Assembly (NCBI RefSeq): GCF_030678875.1 | Contig: NZ_JAUUDS010000003.1 | Coordinates: 1-64,000 of the forward strand | Direction of reading: 5' to 3' | DNA: 64,000 bases | DNA from: Sphingomonas aurea | Lineage (GTDB): Bacteria; Pseudomonadota; Alphaproteobacteria; Sphingomonadales; Sphingomonadaceae | In this document: positions 56,778-64,000 of the stretch, piece after piece | Layout: each line of letters begins with the position of its first letter | Numbering within the stretch: the stretch's first letter is position 1 | Notes under the pieces: model-generated | Database searches by the model: none | The model's input: the letters and a program-made list of their open reading frames with translations, nothing else | What the model was told of the DNA's origin: nothing | Program-made: the position numbers and the translations under genes

Positions 56778-57059
56778 TCACCGGTCGAGAAGCAGGTCGC
56801 GTGCGGCGTTGATGCGCCGGGCGAGCGCCTCCGATCCACCGCGATCGGGATGGACCCCGGTCAACAGCCGACGGTGCGCCGCGCGGATCGCCTCGTCGTC
56901 GGACCCGGGTGCGATGCCCAGCGTCGCATAGGCGTCCGTGCGCTCGCGGGCGGCGCGATCCGCCGTTCGCTCCCGATCACCGGCGATCCGGCGCTTGCCG
57001 CTCGGCTTCAGATAGGTCCACGCCGCCCAGATCAGCAAGGCGGCGACAATCCACTTCAC
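56778..57059 (-). CDS. Membrane-anchored DnaJ-domain protein
   Basis: A 93-residue protein beginning with a GTG at 57059 that overlaps the mipZ stop (GTGA). An N-terminal helix (VKWIVAALLIWAAWTYLKPSG) anchors it, then a J-domain: DAYATLGIAPGSDDEAIRAAHRRL and the essential HPD in GVHPDRGGSEALARRINAARDLLLDR. It should stimulate DnaK at the membrane. Such J proteins often follow mipZ in alphaproteobacteria. Confidence 0.87.
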   Translation of the reverse strand: MKWIVAALLIWAAWTYLKPSGKRRIAGDRERTADRAARERTDAYATLGIAPGSDDEAIRAAHRRLLTGVHPDRGGSEALARRINAARDLLLDR

Positions 57060-57859
57060 GCCGCGACTCCGGTTCGCTCGCGTGGCTGCTCGGTGCCCGG
57101 CTCGGGCAGTTGCAGACCGGCCATCATTTCGCGCAGCTCCTGCCGCGCCGCGACATGGGCGAGGCCCATCGACCCGAACTCGCGCGCGTCGATCATCGTC
57201 AGCCCCTGCGGGAACAGTTCGCGATAGATCACGCGCTCGCCGAGTCCCGGAATGATACGGAAACCGACCCGCTTGGCGAGCTGGCCCAGCGCGTCCGACA
57301 CCCGGCGCATGTTGCGTGCCTCGACATGCTGCAGGCGGTTGCGCAGCACGACCCAGTCGATCGTCGTGCCATCCGCGCGCGCGCGCTGCTTGCGCGCATC
57401 CCAGATCAGCTCCGAATAAAAGGACGGGCGCGTCACCTGGAACGTCTCGGGATGGACATGCCCGATCAGGTCGAAATCGACGAAACTGTCGTTCATCGGC
57501 GTGACCAGCGTGTTCGACAGCGTCGCCGCGGTGCGGGCGAAATGGTCGTCGCGACCGGGCGTGTCGACGATCAGGAAGTCGGTATCGGTGGTCAGCGCGT
57601 GCCACACCTCCTCGAACCGGTCCTCGCTCTCCCCGTCATGCGTCGCGTGGCGCGGCATGGGCAAGCCCACGCCCTTGCGCCGGATCGTTTCGGCGCGATT
57701 GTCGAGATAGCGCCCGGTGGTGCGCTGGCGATGGTCGAGATCGAAGCACGCCACGCGCGCGCCCTTCGCCGCCAGCGCGATCGCGGTGTGGACCGCGGTC
57801 GTCGACTTGCCGGTGCCGCCCTTTTCGTTGGCGAAGACGATGATGTGTGGACCGCTCAT
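57056..57859 (-). CDS. mipZ: Division-plane positioning ATPase MipZ
   Basis: A 267-residue ParA-like ATPase. The deviant Walker A FANEKGGTGKSTTAVH is at residues 9-24; FDLDHRQRTTGRYLDNR and VDTPGRDDHFAR follow. MipZ forms a bipolar gradient with the ParB-chromosome origin and keeps FtsZ off the poles. It is found in stalked and related alphaproteobacteria. Translationally coupled to the J-domain gene, divergent from panC. Confidence 0.94.
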   Translation of the reverse strand: MSGPHIIVFANEKGGTGKSTTAVHTAIALAAKGARVACFDLDHRQRTTGRYLDNRAETIRRKGVGLPMPRHATHDGESEDRFEEVWHALTTDTDFLIVDTPGRDDHFARTAATLSNTLVTPMNDSFVDFDLIGHVHPETFQVTRPSFYSELIWDARKQRARADGTTIDWVVLRNRLQHVEARNMRRVSDALGQLAKRVGFRIIPGLGERVIYRELFPQGLTMIDAREFGSMGLAHVAARQELREMMAGLQLPEPGTEQPRERTGVAA

Positions 57860-57941
57860 CCGTTCGCCCGTGTTCCCTGTTGATCCGTTCGGTCACCCTC
57901 CATAGAAGCCTCGACCGCATGTTTCGAGGGGGTGTTTTCCC

Positions 57942-58778
57942 GTGTTGACCGTCCGTGATCTCGCCAGCTTGCGCGAACGACTGGCCGCGTGGCGCAGCGA
58001 GGGCGCGCGGATCGCCCTGGTGCCGACAATGGGTGCGCTGCACGCCGGGCACATAGCGCTGGTCGACGCGGCGCGGCGGCCGGGCACGCGGGTGGTCGCA
58101 TCGATCTTCGTCAACCCGCGACAGTTCGCGCCAAACGAGGATCTGGCCCGCTATCCCCGGCGGGAGGCGGCGGACGCGCGCCTGCTGACCGAGGGGGGCT
58201 GCGACCTGCTGTGGATGCCCGACGTGGAGACGATGTACCCGGCCGGCTTCGCCACCACCATCGCGGTTGGCGGAGTTAGCGAGGGGCTGGACGGTGCCGC
58301 CCGTCCCGGCCATTTCGATGGGGTGGCGACGGTGGTCACCAAGCTGCTGAACCAGGTACGGCCCGACTGCGCCTATTTCGGCGAAAAGGATTTCCAGCAG
58401 CTGGCGGTGATCCGTCGACTGGTTACCGACCTGGACATGGAGGTCGAGATCGTCGGCGTCCCTACCCAGCGCGACGATGACGGGCTCGCCCTGTCATCGC
58501 GCAACATCTATCTCGACGAGGCCGAGCGCGCCGGTGCGGTCGCCCTGCCCCGCGCCCTCGGCATCGCCGCTCGCGCGATCGCGCGCGGCGAGGAACCGGC
58601 CGCCGTACTCGGCGACGCGCGGGCGGCGCTGGAAGGGGCGGGGTTCGAAGTGGACTATGTCGCGCTCGTCGATGCCGAGACGCTGATCCCCGGCCCCGCC
58701 GCCGACCGGCCGCGCCGGCTGCTCGCGGCGGCGAGATTGGGGGCGACTCGACTTATTGATAACGTCGCGGTTGGGTGA
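57942..58778 (+). CDS. panC: Pantoate-beta-alanine ligase
   Basis: A 278-residue pantothenate-synthesis enzyme joining pantoate and beta-alanine with ATP. PTMGALHAGHIALVDAAR holds the HIGH-like motif, then VVASIFVNPRQFAPNEDLARYPR, GHFDGVATVVTKLLN, YFGEKDFQQL and LSSRNIYL. It begins at a GTG at 57942, four bases after an ATG-free leader. Complete length. Confidence 0.96.
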   Translation: MLTVRDLASLRERLAAWRSEGARIALVPTMGALHAGHIALVDAARRPGTRVVASIFVNPRQFAPNEDLARYPRREAADARLLTEGGCDLLWMPDVETMYPAGFATTIAVGGVSEGLDGAARPGHFDGVATVVTKLLNQVRPDCAYFGEKDFQQLAVIRRLVTDLDMEVEIVGVPTQRDDDGLALSSRNIYLDEAERAGAVALPRALGIAARAIARGEEPAAVLGDARAALEGAGFEVDYVALVDAETLIPGPAADRPRRLLAAARLGATRLIDNVAVG

Positions 58779-58835
58779 ACCGCGAACAGGGTTAATCCGG
58801 TTAACCACTTGGTAGCGAGAATCGGTCCAGCATGG

Positions 58836-58852
58836 CCCCAACAGAATTGGGG
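58836..58852 (+). promoter_or_regulatory. Hairpin overlapping the ribosome site of the Sel1-like gene
   Basis: CCCCAA at 58836-58841 and TTGGGG at 58847-58852 form a six-base stem with loop CAGAA. The GGGG half includes the probable ribosome site, seven bases before the ATG at 58860. This could limit translation. Also upstream, GGTTAATCCGGTTAACC lies at 58790-58806. Confidence 0.35.
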
Positions 58853-58859
58853 AATTTGG

Positions 58860-59156
58860 ATGACCGACCGACACACCATGCTGCACTTTCCGATGGAACA
58901 CCGCATGGCCGATGCCGCGCGCGGCGACGGCGACGCCGCCTATGATCTCGGCATCTGCTACCAGACCGGCACCGCCGGCGTGGCGATCGACCTGATCGAG
59001 GCGCACAAATGGTTCAACCTCGCCGCCGTCAGCGGCATGGCCGCCGCGCAGGACGCGCGGGCCGAGGTGGCATCGGCGATGAGTGCGCGGCAGATCGCGA
59101 CGGCGCAGGCTGCGGCACGGGCCTGGCTGGGATCGCTGCACCAGCGCGCGGCCTGA
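58860..59156 (+). CDS. Sel1-like repeat protein
   Basis: A 98-residue protein with one Sel1-like repeat: GDGDAAYDLGICYQTGTAGV followed by EAHKWFNLAAVSGMAAAQ. The tail is Ala-rich and helical. Sel1 repeats mediate protein-protein contact. No signal is seen, so it is probably cytoplasmic. Partner unknown. A hairpin covers the ribosome site region. Confidence 0.75.
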   Translation: MTDRHTMLHFPMEHRMADAARGDGDAAYDLGICYQTGTAGVAIDLIEAHKWFNLAAVSGMAAAQDARAEVASAMSARQIATAQAAARAWLGSLHQRAA

Positions 59157-59183
59157 ACCTCACCGGCCCCTCTCCCCCGCCGG

Positions 59184-59205
59184 CATTCCCGCGAGGACGG
59201 GAATG
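59184..59205. repeat. Short hairpin between Sel1-like gene and topA
   Basis: CATTCCCG (59184-59191) and CGGGAATG (59198-59205) with loop CGAGGA. It lies between the convergent stops at 59156 and 59228 and may end both transcripts. Confidence 0.6.
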
Positions 59206-59227
59206 ACGGAGAGAAGGCGCCGCGGCT

Positions 59228-61777
59228 CTACGCCTTCTTCGCGGCCGTTTTCTTCGCGGCCGGCTTCTTCGCCGCGGCCTTGGCCGGCGCCTTCTTGGCT
59301 GCGGCCTTCTTCGCCGGCTTCTTCGCCTTGGGTGCCGCCGCCGCGCGTGCGTCGATCAGGCTTGCCGCTTCCTCCAGCGTCAGCTGGTCCGGCGTGACCG
59401 ACTTGGGCAGGGTCGCGTTGGTCTCGCCATCCGTGACGTAGGGGCCGTAGCGGCCCTCCATCAGCTTCAGCGGCGCCTCGGTCCGCGGGTGATTACCAAG
59501 CTCTTTCAGCGGCGCGCGCGCAGCACCCCGCGCCGGCCGCCCGCCGCCCGCCGCCGCATCCGCCAGCTTGGCGACCGCAGCGTTCATCCCCGTCTCGAAG
59601 ACCTCGGCGGTCGATTGCAGCCGGGCGTATTTGCCCGAATGCGCCAGATAGGGGCCGTAGCGCCCGATCGAGGCGGTGATCGCCTCGCCCGTCTCGGGAT
59701 GGTTGCCGATGGTGCGCGGCAGGCTGAGCAGCTTCAGCGCCCATTCCAGGTCGAGATCGACGTCCTTCGGGATCGAGGCGCGCTTCGCCTCCTTGCCCTC
59801 ACCCAGCTGGATATAGGGGCCGAACCGCCCGGACTTGCGCTCGACCGGCAGGCCCGTCTCCGGATCCTTGCCCAGCGTTTCCGGCCCGCTGTCCTCACCG
59901 GCCTCGCCCCCTTGCGCGAAGCGACGGGTGTACTTGCACTCGGGATAGTTCGAGCAGGCGATGAACGCCCCGAACCGGCCGCCGCGGAGCGACAGCTGCC
60001 CCGCACCGCAATTGGGGCAGAGCCGCGGATCGCCGCCATCGGCGCGCTGCGGGAAGAGATAGGGGGCGAGAAACTGGTCCAGTTCGGCGGTGATCGCCGA
60101 GGGCTGCTGCTCCATCACCTCGGCAGTGCGTGGCTTGAAATCGCGCCAGAACGCCTCGAGCACCGCCTGCCACTCGGCGCGGCCGCCGGACACGTCGTCC
60201 AGCTCCTCTTCCAGTCCCGCGGTATAGTCGTAGCCGACATAGCGCTCAAAGAACCGCTCAAGGAACGCCGTCACCAGCCGCCCGCTCTCCTCGGCGAAGA
60301 AGCGGTTCTTCTCGACGCGGACATAGGCCCTGTCCTTCAGCGTCTTGATGATCGAGGCATAGGTCGAGGGGCGGCCGATGCCGAGTTCCTCCATCCGCTT
60401 GACCAGCGACGCTTCGGAGAAGCGCGGCGGCGGCTGGGTGAAATGCTGCTCGGCCTCGACACCCTTCTTCGCGGGCGCATCGCCCTCGCGCAGGCGGGGC
60501 AGGCGCTTGGCGTCCTCATCCTGGCTGTCGTCCTGCCCCTCCTCGTAGAGCGCGAGATAGCCGGGGAAGAGCACGACCTGCCCGGTTGCACGCAGCACGT
60601 GGCGGCCGGTCCCCTCGGCCAGTTCCACCGTTGTCCGCTCCATCCGCGCCGACGCCATCTGGCTGGCGAGCGCGCGCTTCCAGATCAGCTCGTACAGGCG
60701 CGCATGGTCACCACCGCCGTAGCGGTCATTGCCGAAATCGGTCGGGCGGATCGCCTCGTGCGCCTCCTGCGCGTTCTTCGCCTTGGTCTGGTACTGGCGC
60801 GGGCTGTCCGGCACATAGCCGCCGTCGTAGCGGTCGGCGATCGCCTTGCGCGCGGCACTGATGGCGCTGCCGTCCATCTGGACGCCGTCGGTCCGCATAT
60901 AGGTGATCGCGCCGTCCTCGTAGAGGCCCTGCGCGATCCGCATCGTGTGGTCGGCCGAGAAGCCGAGCTTGCGCGCGGCCTCCTGCTGGAGGGTCGAGGT
61001 GGTGAAGGGCGGCGGTGGGTTGCGCGTCGCCGGCTTGGTCTCGACCGACTGAACTGCGAAGCGACCCGCCTCGACGTCCGCCTTGGCCGCCAGTGCGTCG
61101 CCCTCGCCGCCGATCGACAGGCGGTCGAGCTTCCTGCCCTGCCACGTCACCAACCGCGCGATGAACGGCGTCCCGTCATGCTCGAGCGTCGCGGTGACCG
61201 ACCAATATTCCTGTGCCTTGAACGCCTCGATCTCGCGCTCGCGGCTGACGATCAGGCGCAGCGCGACCGACTGGACGCGCCCCGCCGACTTGGCGCCGGG
61301 CAGCTTGCGCCACAGCACCGGCGACAGGGTGAAGCCGACCAGATAGTCGAGCGCGCGCCGCGCCCGGTACGCGTCGATCAGGTCGGTATCCAGCTCGCGC
61401 GGCGCCTTCATCGCGGCCAGGATCGCCGGCTTGGTGATCGCGTTGAACGTCACCCGCTGCACGTCCTTGGGCAGCGCGCGGCGTCCGCGCAGCACCTCCT
61501 GCACATGCCAGCTGATCGCCTCCCCCTCGCGATCCGGGTCGGTCGCCAGGATCAGGCGGTCGGCGGTCTTCGACAGGTCGGCGATCGCCTTCAACTGCTT
61601 GGCCTTGTCGGCGTAGTTCTCCCACTCCATCGCGAACCCCTCGTCGGGGTTCACCGACCCGTCCTTGGGCGGCAGGTCGCGGACATGGCCATAGCTGGCG
61701 AGGACGCGGTAGTCCGAACCGAGATATTTTTCGATGGTCTTCGCCTTGGCGGGCGATTCGACGATGACGAGCTGCAT
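59228..61777 (-). CDS. topA: DNA topoisomerase I
   Basis: An 849-residue type IA enzyme that relaxes negative supercoils. TOPRIM at the start (MQLVIVESPAKAKTIEKYLG, TDPDREGEAISWH), catalytic Tyr in ITYMRTDGVQM near residue 290, one canonical Cys4 zinc ribbon (CPNCG ... CSNYPEC) near 590, several degenerate repeats (GRYGPYL) and a Lys/Ala-rich tail (KKPAKKAAAKKAPAKAAAKK) that should bind DNA or RNA. Two of the repeats lack Cys residues. The tail is long, as in other sphingomonads. Confidence 0.96.
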   Translation of the reverse strand: MQLVIVESPAKAKTIEKYLGSDYRVLASYGHVRDLPPKDGSVNPDEGFAMEWENYADKAKQLKAIADLSKTADRLILATDPDREGEAISWHVQEVLRGRRALPKDVQRVTFNAITKPAILAAMKAPRELDTDLIDAYRARRALDYLVGFTLSPVLWRKLPGAKSAGRVQSVALRLIVSREREIEAFKAQEYWSVTATLEHDGTPFIARLVTWQGRKLDRLSIGGEGDALAAKADVEAGRFAVQSVETKPATRNPPPPFTTSTLQQEAARKLGFSADHTMRIAQGLYEDGAITYMRTDGVQMDGSAISAARKAIADRYDGGYVPDSPRQYQTKAKNAQEAHEAIRPTDFGNDRYGGGDHARLYELIWKRALASQMASARMERTTVELAEGTGRHVLRATGQVVLFPGYLALYEEGQDDSQDEDAKRLPRLREGDAPAKKGVEAEQHFTQPPPRFSEASLVKRMEELGIGRPSTYASIIKTLKDRAYVRVEKNRFFAEESGRLVTAFLERFFERYVGYDYTAGLEEELDDVSGGRAEWQAVLEAFWRDFKPRTAEVMEQQPSAITAELDQFLAPYLFPQRADGGDPRLCPNCGAGQLSLRGGRFGAFIACSNYPECKYTRRFAQGGEAGEDSGPETLGKDPETGLPVERKSGRFGPYIQLGEGKEAKRASIPKDVDLDLEWALKLLSLPRTIGNHPETGEAITASIGRYGPYLAHSGKYARLQSTAEVFETGMNAAVAKLADAAAGGGRPARGAARAPLKELGNHPRTEAPLKLMEGRYGPYVTDGETNATLPKSVTPDQLTLEEAASLIDARAAAAPKAKKPAKKAAAKKAPAKAAAKKPAAKKTAAKKA

Positions 61778-61836
61778 GGGGGCCTGATACTGTCCTTACG
61801 TGTACGCGCGAGGGTGGAGCGGGGCGGCGAACCGCG

Positions 61837-62163
61837 TCAAGCGGGCAGGTGTCGTGCCATTTTCGCTTCGAGCAGGCGGATCAGCCCCGGCTCCATGAAC
61901 TCATAGTCGTCGGGGATGTCGAGGCAGATGATCCGCTTGCCGTTCAGCGCATGGCGGAATTGGCGCTGGATGCGGTTGCGATGCGCCTTCTCCATCACGA
62001 CGATCAGGTCGGCCCAGTCGATCTGCTCGGCCGACAGCGGGTTCTCGGCATCGTGATTGGTGCCCGCCGACGACACCTCGACCCCGGGATGGTTCGCGAA
62101 GACCTGCTCGGCGGTCGGGCTGCGCAGCCGGTTCTGGCTGCACACGAACAGGATACGCTTCAC
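61837..62163 (-). CDS. Low-molecular-weight protein-tyrosine-phosphatase-like protein
   Basis: A 108-residue phosphatase-like protein. The P-loop is VCSQNRLRSPTAE (C-x5-R: Cys 8, Arg 14), and a DDY motif in DIPDDYEFM would carry the general acid. The chain is shorter than the usual 140-160 residues. GTG start at 62163 overlaps the dprA stop by four bases. Function with DprA is unproved. Confidence 0.8.
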   Translation of the reverse strand: MKRILFVCSQNRLRSPTAEQVFANHPGVEVSSAGTNHDAENPLSAEQIDWADLIVVMEKAHRNRIQRQFRHALNGKRIICLDIPDDYEFMEPGLIRLLEAKMARHLPA

Positions 62164-63239
62164 GCCAGGCTGACCCGTCCGCCCGCATGGCGCACCAGTC
62201 GCCCGGCGAGTTCCAGTTCCAGCAGGACCATCTGCACCGCCGCCGGCGCCGCGCCCGACTGGCGGATCAGTTCGTCGACCGGCACCGGCACGGGGCCGAG
62301 CAGCGCGCCGACCCGGTCGCGCGTGGCATCGTCGGCATCCTGCGGCGGTGGCGCGGCGTAGCCGCTGGCGGGCGCACGCACCGCACGCGGGTCGATCGGG
62401 CGGATCAGCTCCATCACGTCGGCGGCGTTCTGGACCAGGGTGGCGCCCTCGCGGATCAGCAGGTTGCAGCCTTGCGCGCGCGGATCGACCGGGCTGCCGG
62501 GCACCGCCATCACCTCGCGCCCCGCCTCCGCCGCCAGCCGCGCGGTGATGAGCGACCCGGATTTCGGCGCCGCCTCGACCACCACCGTGCCGCTCGCCAG
62601 CCCGGCGATGATGCGGTTGCGGAATGGGAAGTGGCGCGCACGCGGCTCGGTGCCGGGCGGTTGCTCGGCCAGCAGGAGACCGCGTATCGCGACCTCTTCC
62701 TGCAGGCCGGCATTCTCGGGCGGGAAGACCACGTCGATGCCGCTGGCGATCACGCCGATCGTGCCGCCACCCAGCGCGCCCTGATGGGAGGCGGTGTCGA
62801 TGCCGCGCGCCAGTCCGGACACCACGGTCGTTCCCTCCGCCGCCAGCTCCGCCCCCAGTTGCCGTGCGAACCGGCATGCCGCCGCCGAAGCATTGCGCGC
62901 ACCGACGATGGCGACGCACGGCCGCGCCGCCAGCGTCAGGTCGCCACGCCACACCAGCACCGGCGGCGCATTGTCGAGCTGTGCGAGGAGCGGCGGATAG
63001 TCGGGATCGCCCAGGAACAGATATTGCGCGCCGAGCCGCGCCACCCGTTCCCGCTCGCGATTCACTTCGGCGAGCGGCGGCGGCACCGGCGGCGCGCCAC
63101 CGCCGCGGCGGGCGAGCCCCGGCAGCGCGTCGAGCGCGGCGGCGGCGCTGCCGAAGCGCGCGGTCAGCTGGCGATAGGCGACCGGACCGATCGTCGGCGT
63201 CCGGATCAGGCGCAGGCGCGCGCCGGTTTCGTCGTTCAC
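62160..63239 (-). CDS. dprA: DNA-processing protein DprA
   Basis: A 359-residue recombination mediator from GTG 63239. An N-terminal SAM-like domain leads to the Rossmann DNA_processg_A domain (CVAIVGARNASAAACRFARQLG, VSGLARGIDTASHQGAL, VIASGIDVVFPPENAGL, RNRIIAGLASGTVVVEA, REVMAVPGSPVDPRAQGCN) and a C-terminal winged helix (VDELIRQSGAAPAAVQMVLLELELAGRL). It loads RecA on incoming single-stranded DNA during transformation. Ten bases downstream of plsY. Confidence 0.94.
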   Translation of the reverse strand: MNDETGARLRLIRTPTIGPVAYRQLTARFGSAAAALDALPGLARRGGGAPPVPPPLAEVNRERERVARLGAQYLFLGDPDYPPLLAQLDNAPPVLVWRGDLTLAARPCVAIVGARNASAAACRFARQLGAELAAEGTTVVSGLARGIDTASHQGALGGGTIGVIASGIDVVFPPENAGLQEEVAIRGLLLAEQPPGTEPRARHFPFRNRIIAGLASGTVVVEAAPKSGSLITARLAAEAGREVMAVPGSPVDPRAQGCNLLIREGATLVQNAADVMELIRPIDPRAVRAPASGYAAPPPQDADDATRDRVGALLGPVPVPVDELIRQSGAAPAAVQMVLLELELAGRLVRHAGGRVSLA

Positions 63240-63249
63240 GCGCGCGCGT

Positions 63250-63867
63250 CTACGCTTCGTCGGCCCGGGAGCGTCCGACCCGCGGCTCGGTGCCGGCGAG
63301 CAGCCGCTCGATATTGTCGCCATGTTTCCACACGACGATCAGCGCAAAGGCGAGCAGCACCAGCACCAGGTCGAAGCGGCCGAACAGCGCCGCCGATACC
63401 GGCGCGCTGACCGCCGCCGCCATCCCCGCGACCGCCGAGATGCGCAGCACCGCCAGCAGCCCCAGCCATACTGCCGCATAGACCAGCCCCGACGGCCAGT
63501 GCAGCGCCAGCACCACGCCCATCAGCGTCGCCACGCCCTTGCCACCGCGAAAGCGCAGCCAGACCGGATAGCAATGGCCGATAAACGCGCCGACCGCCGC
63601 CAGCACGCCCTCGCCTGGGAACAGCGCCTGGACCAGCAGCACCGCCGCCGATCCCTTCAGCAGGTCGAGCAGCAGCGTCGCCGCCGCCAGTCCCTTGCGC
63701 CCGGTGCGCAGCACGTTGGTGGCGCCGATATTGCCCGAGCCGATCTGGCGAAGGTCGCCGGCCCCGCCAAGTCGCGTCAGGATGATGCCAAACGGGATCG
63801 ACCCCAGCACATAGCCGATCACGATCGCAAGCGTCGGGGCCACCCAGAGTATTTCGGTGTGCAACAC
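63250..63867 (-). CDS. plsY: Acyl-phosphate glycerol-3-phosphate acyltransferase PlsY
   Basis: About 205 residues from the GTG at 63867 with AAGGGGG upstream; ATG 63885 or 63888 and TTG 63864 are other possible starts. PlsY motifs are GYVLGSIPFGIILTR, GSGNIGATNVLRTG, LLDLLKGS, GHCYPVWLRFRGGKGVAT and WKHGDNIERLLAGTEPR. It is an integral membrane enzyme that acylates glycerol-3-phosphate from acyl-phosphate. The rest of the window to 64000 shows no clear gene. Confidence 0.92.
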   Translation of the reverse strand: MLHTEILWVAPTLAIVIGYVLGSIPFGIILTRLGGAGDLRQIGSGNIGATNVLRTGRKGLAAATLLLDLLKGSAAVLLVQALFPGEGVLAAVGAFIGHCYPVWLRFRGGKGVATLMGVVLALHWPSGLVYAAVWLGLLAVLRISAVAGMAAAVSAPVSAALFGRFDLVLVLLAFALIVVWKHGDNIERLLAGTEPRVGRSRADEA

Positions 63868-64000
63868 GTCCCCCTTCCGTTCCATCATACCAAAGGCGAA
63901 CGGTGTGTCCACCGACCAAGCCCAGCTGGCTCCAATGTCGAGCAGGCGCCGTCCTGGCATGATGGAGGGGCTTCGCAGCACGGCCGGCACCGCGCTATGG

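Overview
The window is a chromosomal segment from an alphaproteobacterium of the Sphingomonadaceae (Sphingomonas or a close relative). The evidence is the high GC content with strongly GC-ending codons, the lptC-lptA-lptB-rpoN block, MipZ next to panC, a DivK-like regulator beside a DUF3572-type gene, a double cold-shock-domain protein, an exosortase V polysaccharide locus, and families of short inverted repeats of the kind common between sphingomonad genes. The assignment rests on gene content, not on rRNA. No rRNA, tRNA, CRISPR array, insertion sequence or prophage was seen. No stretch longer than about 300 bases lacks a gene.

Region 1 (1-13.8 kb) is an exopolysaccharide and exosortase locus. 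On the minus strand are a polysaccharide export protein, an outer-membrane beta-barrel, a Wzc-type chain-length protein and a CpsD-type tyrosine kinase, overlapping or closely packed, followed by a GT4 glycosyltransferase, a Wzx-type flippase and the start of a lipoprotein cut off by the window edge. Divergent from these are a TPR lipoprotein and a WecB/TagA/CpsF transferase. Then come an EpsD-type prolyl isomerase lipoprotein, a small accessory membrane protein, EpsI and exosortase V. The transport part is a Wzx/Wzy-type envelope-spanning machine. The exosortase part should anchor C-terminally tagged proteins, but no tagged substrate is encoded here.

Region 2 (13.8-34.5 kb) is housekeeping. 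It holds the four members of the ligase-associated DNA damage response set, scattered rather than in one operon: PdeM-like phosphoesterase (14.4 kb), Lhr-type helicase (18-20.4 kb), metallo-beta-lactamase exonuclease (20.8 kb) and ATP-dependent DNA ligase (30.5 kb). Between them lie two retropepsin-like proteases, an M20 peptidase, an EEP-family hydrolase, the RNase D-LptC-LptA-LptB-RpoN block (LPS export plus sigma-54), a glycine-rich double cold-shock protein, a glutaminyl cyclase, Dps and ribosomal protein L33.

Region 3 (34.6-46.7 kb) carries a DivK-like response regulator, a HAD hydrolase, RidA, a peptidogalycan-type GNAT protein, a large membrane protein, ArgG, an EF-hand protein, Cfa, a molybdopterin oxidoreductase with its cytochrome b, a flavin reductase, a TauE/SafE exporter and RlmN.

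Region 4 (46.7-64 kb) has the replication and topology genes: dnaN, recF and gyrB in order, with a VapBC-like toxin-antitoxin pair between dnaN and recF whose toxin appears frameshifted; then an LLM oxidoreductase, a DEDD exonuclease, phosphomannomutase, a DnaJ-domain protein, MipZ, PanC, a Sel1-like protein, TopA, a low-molecular-weight phosphatase-like protein, DprA and PlsY.
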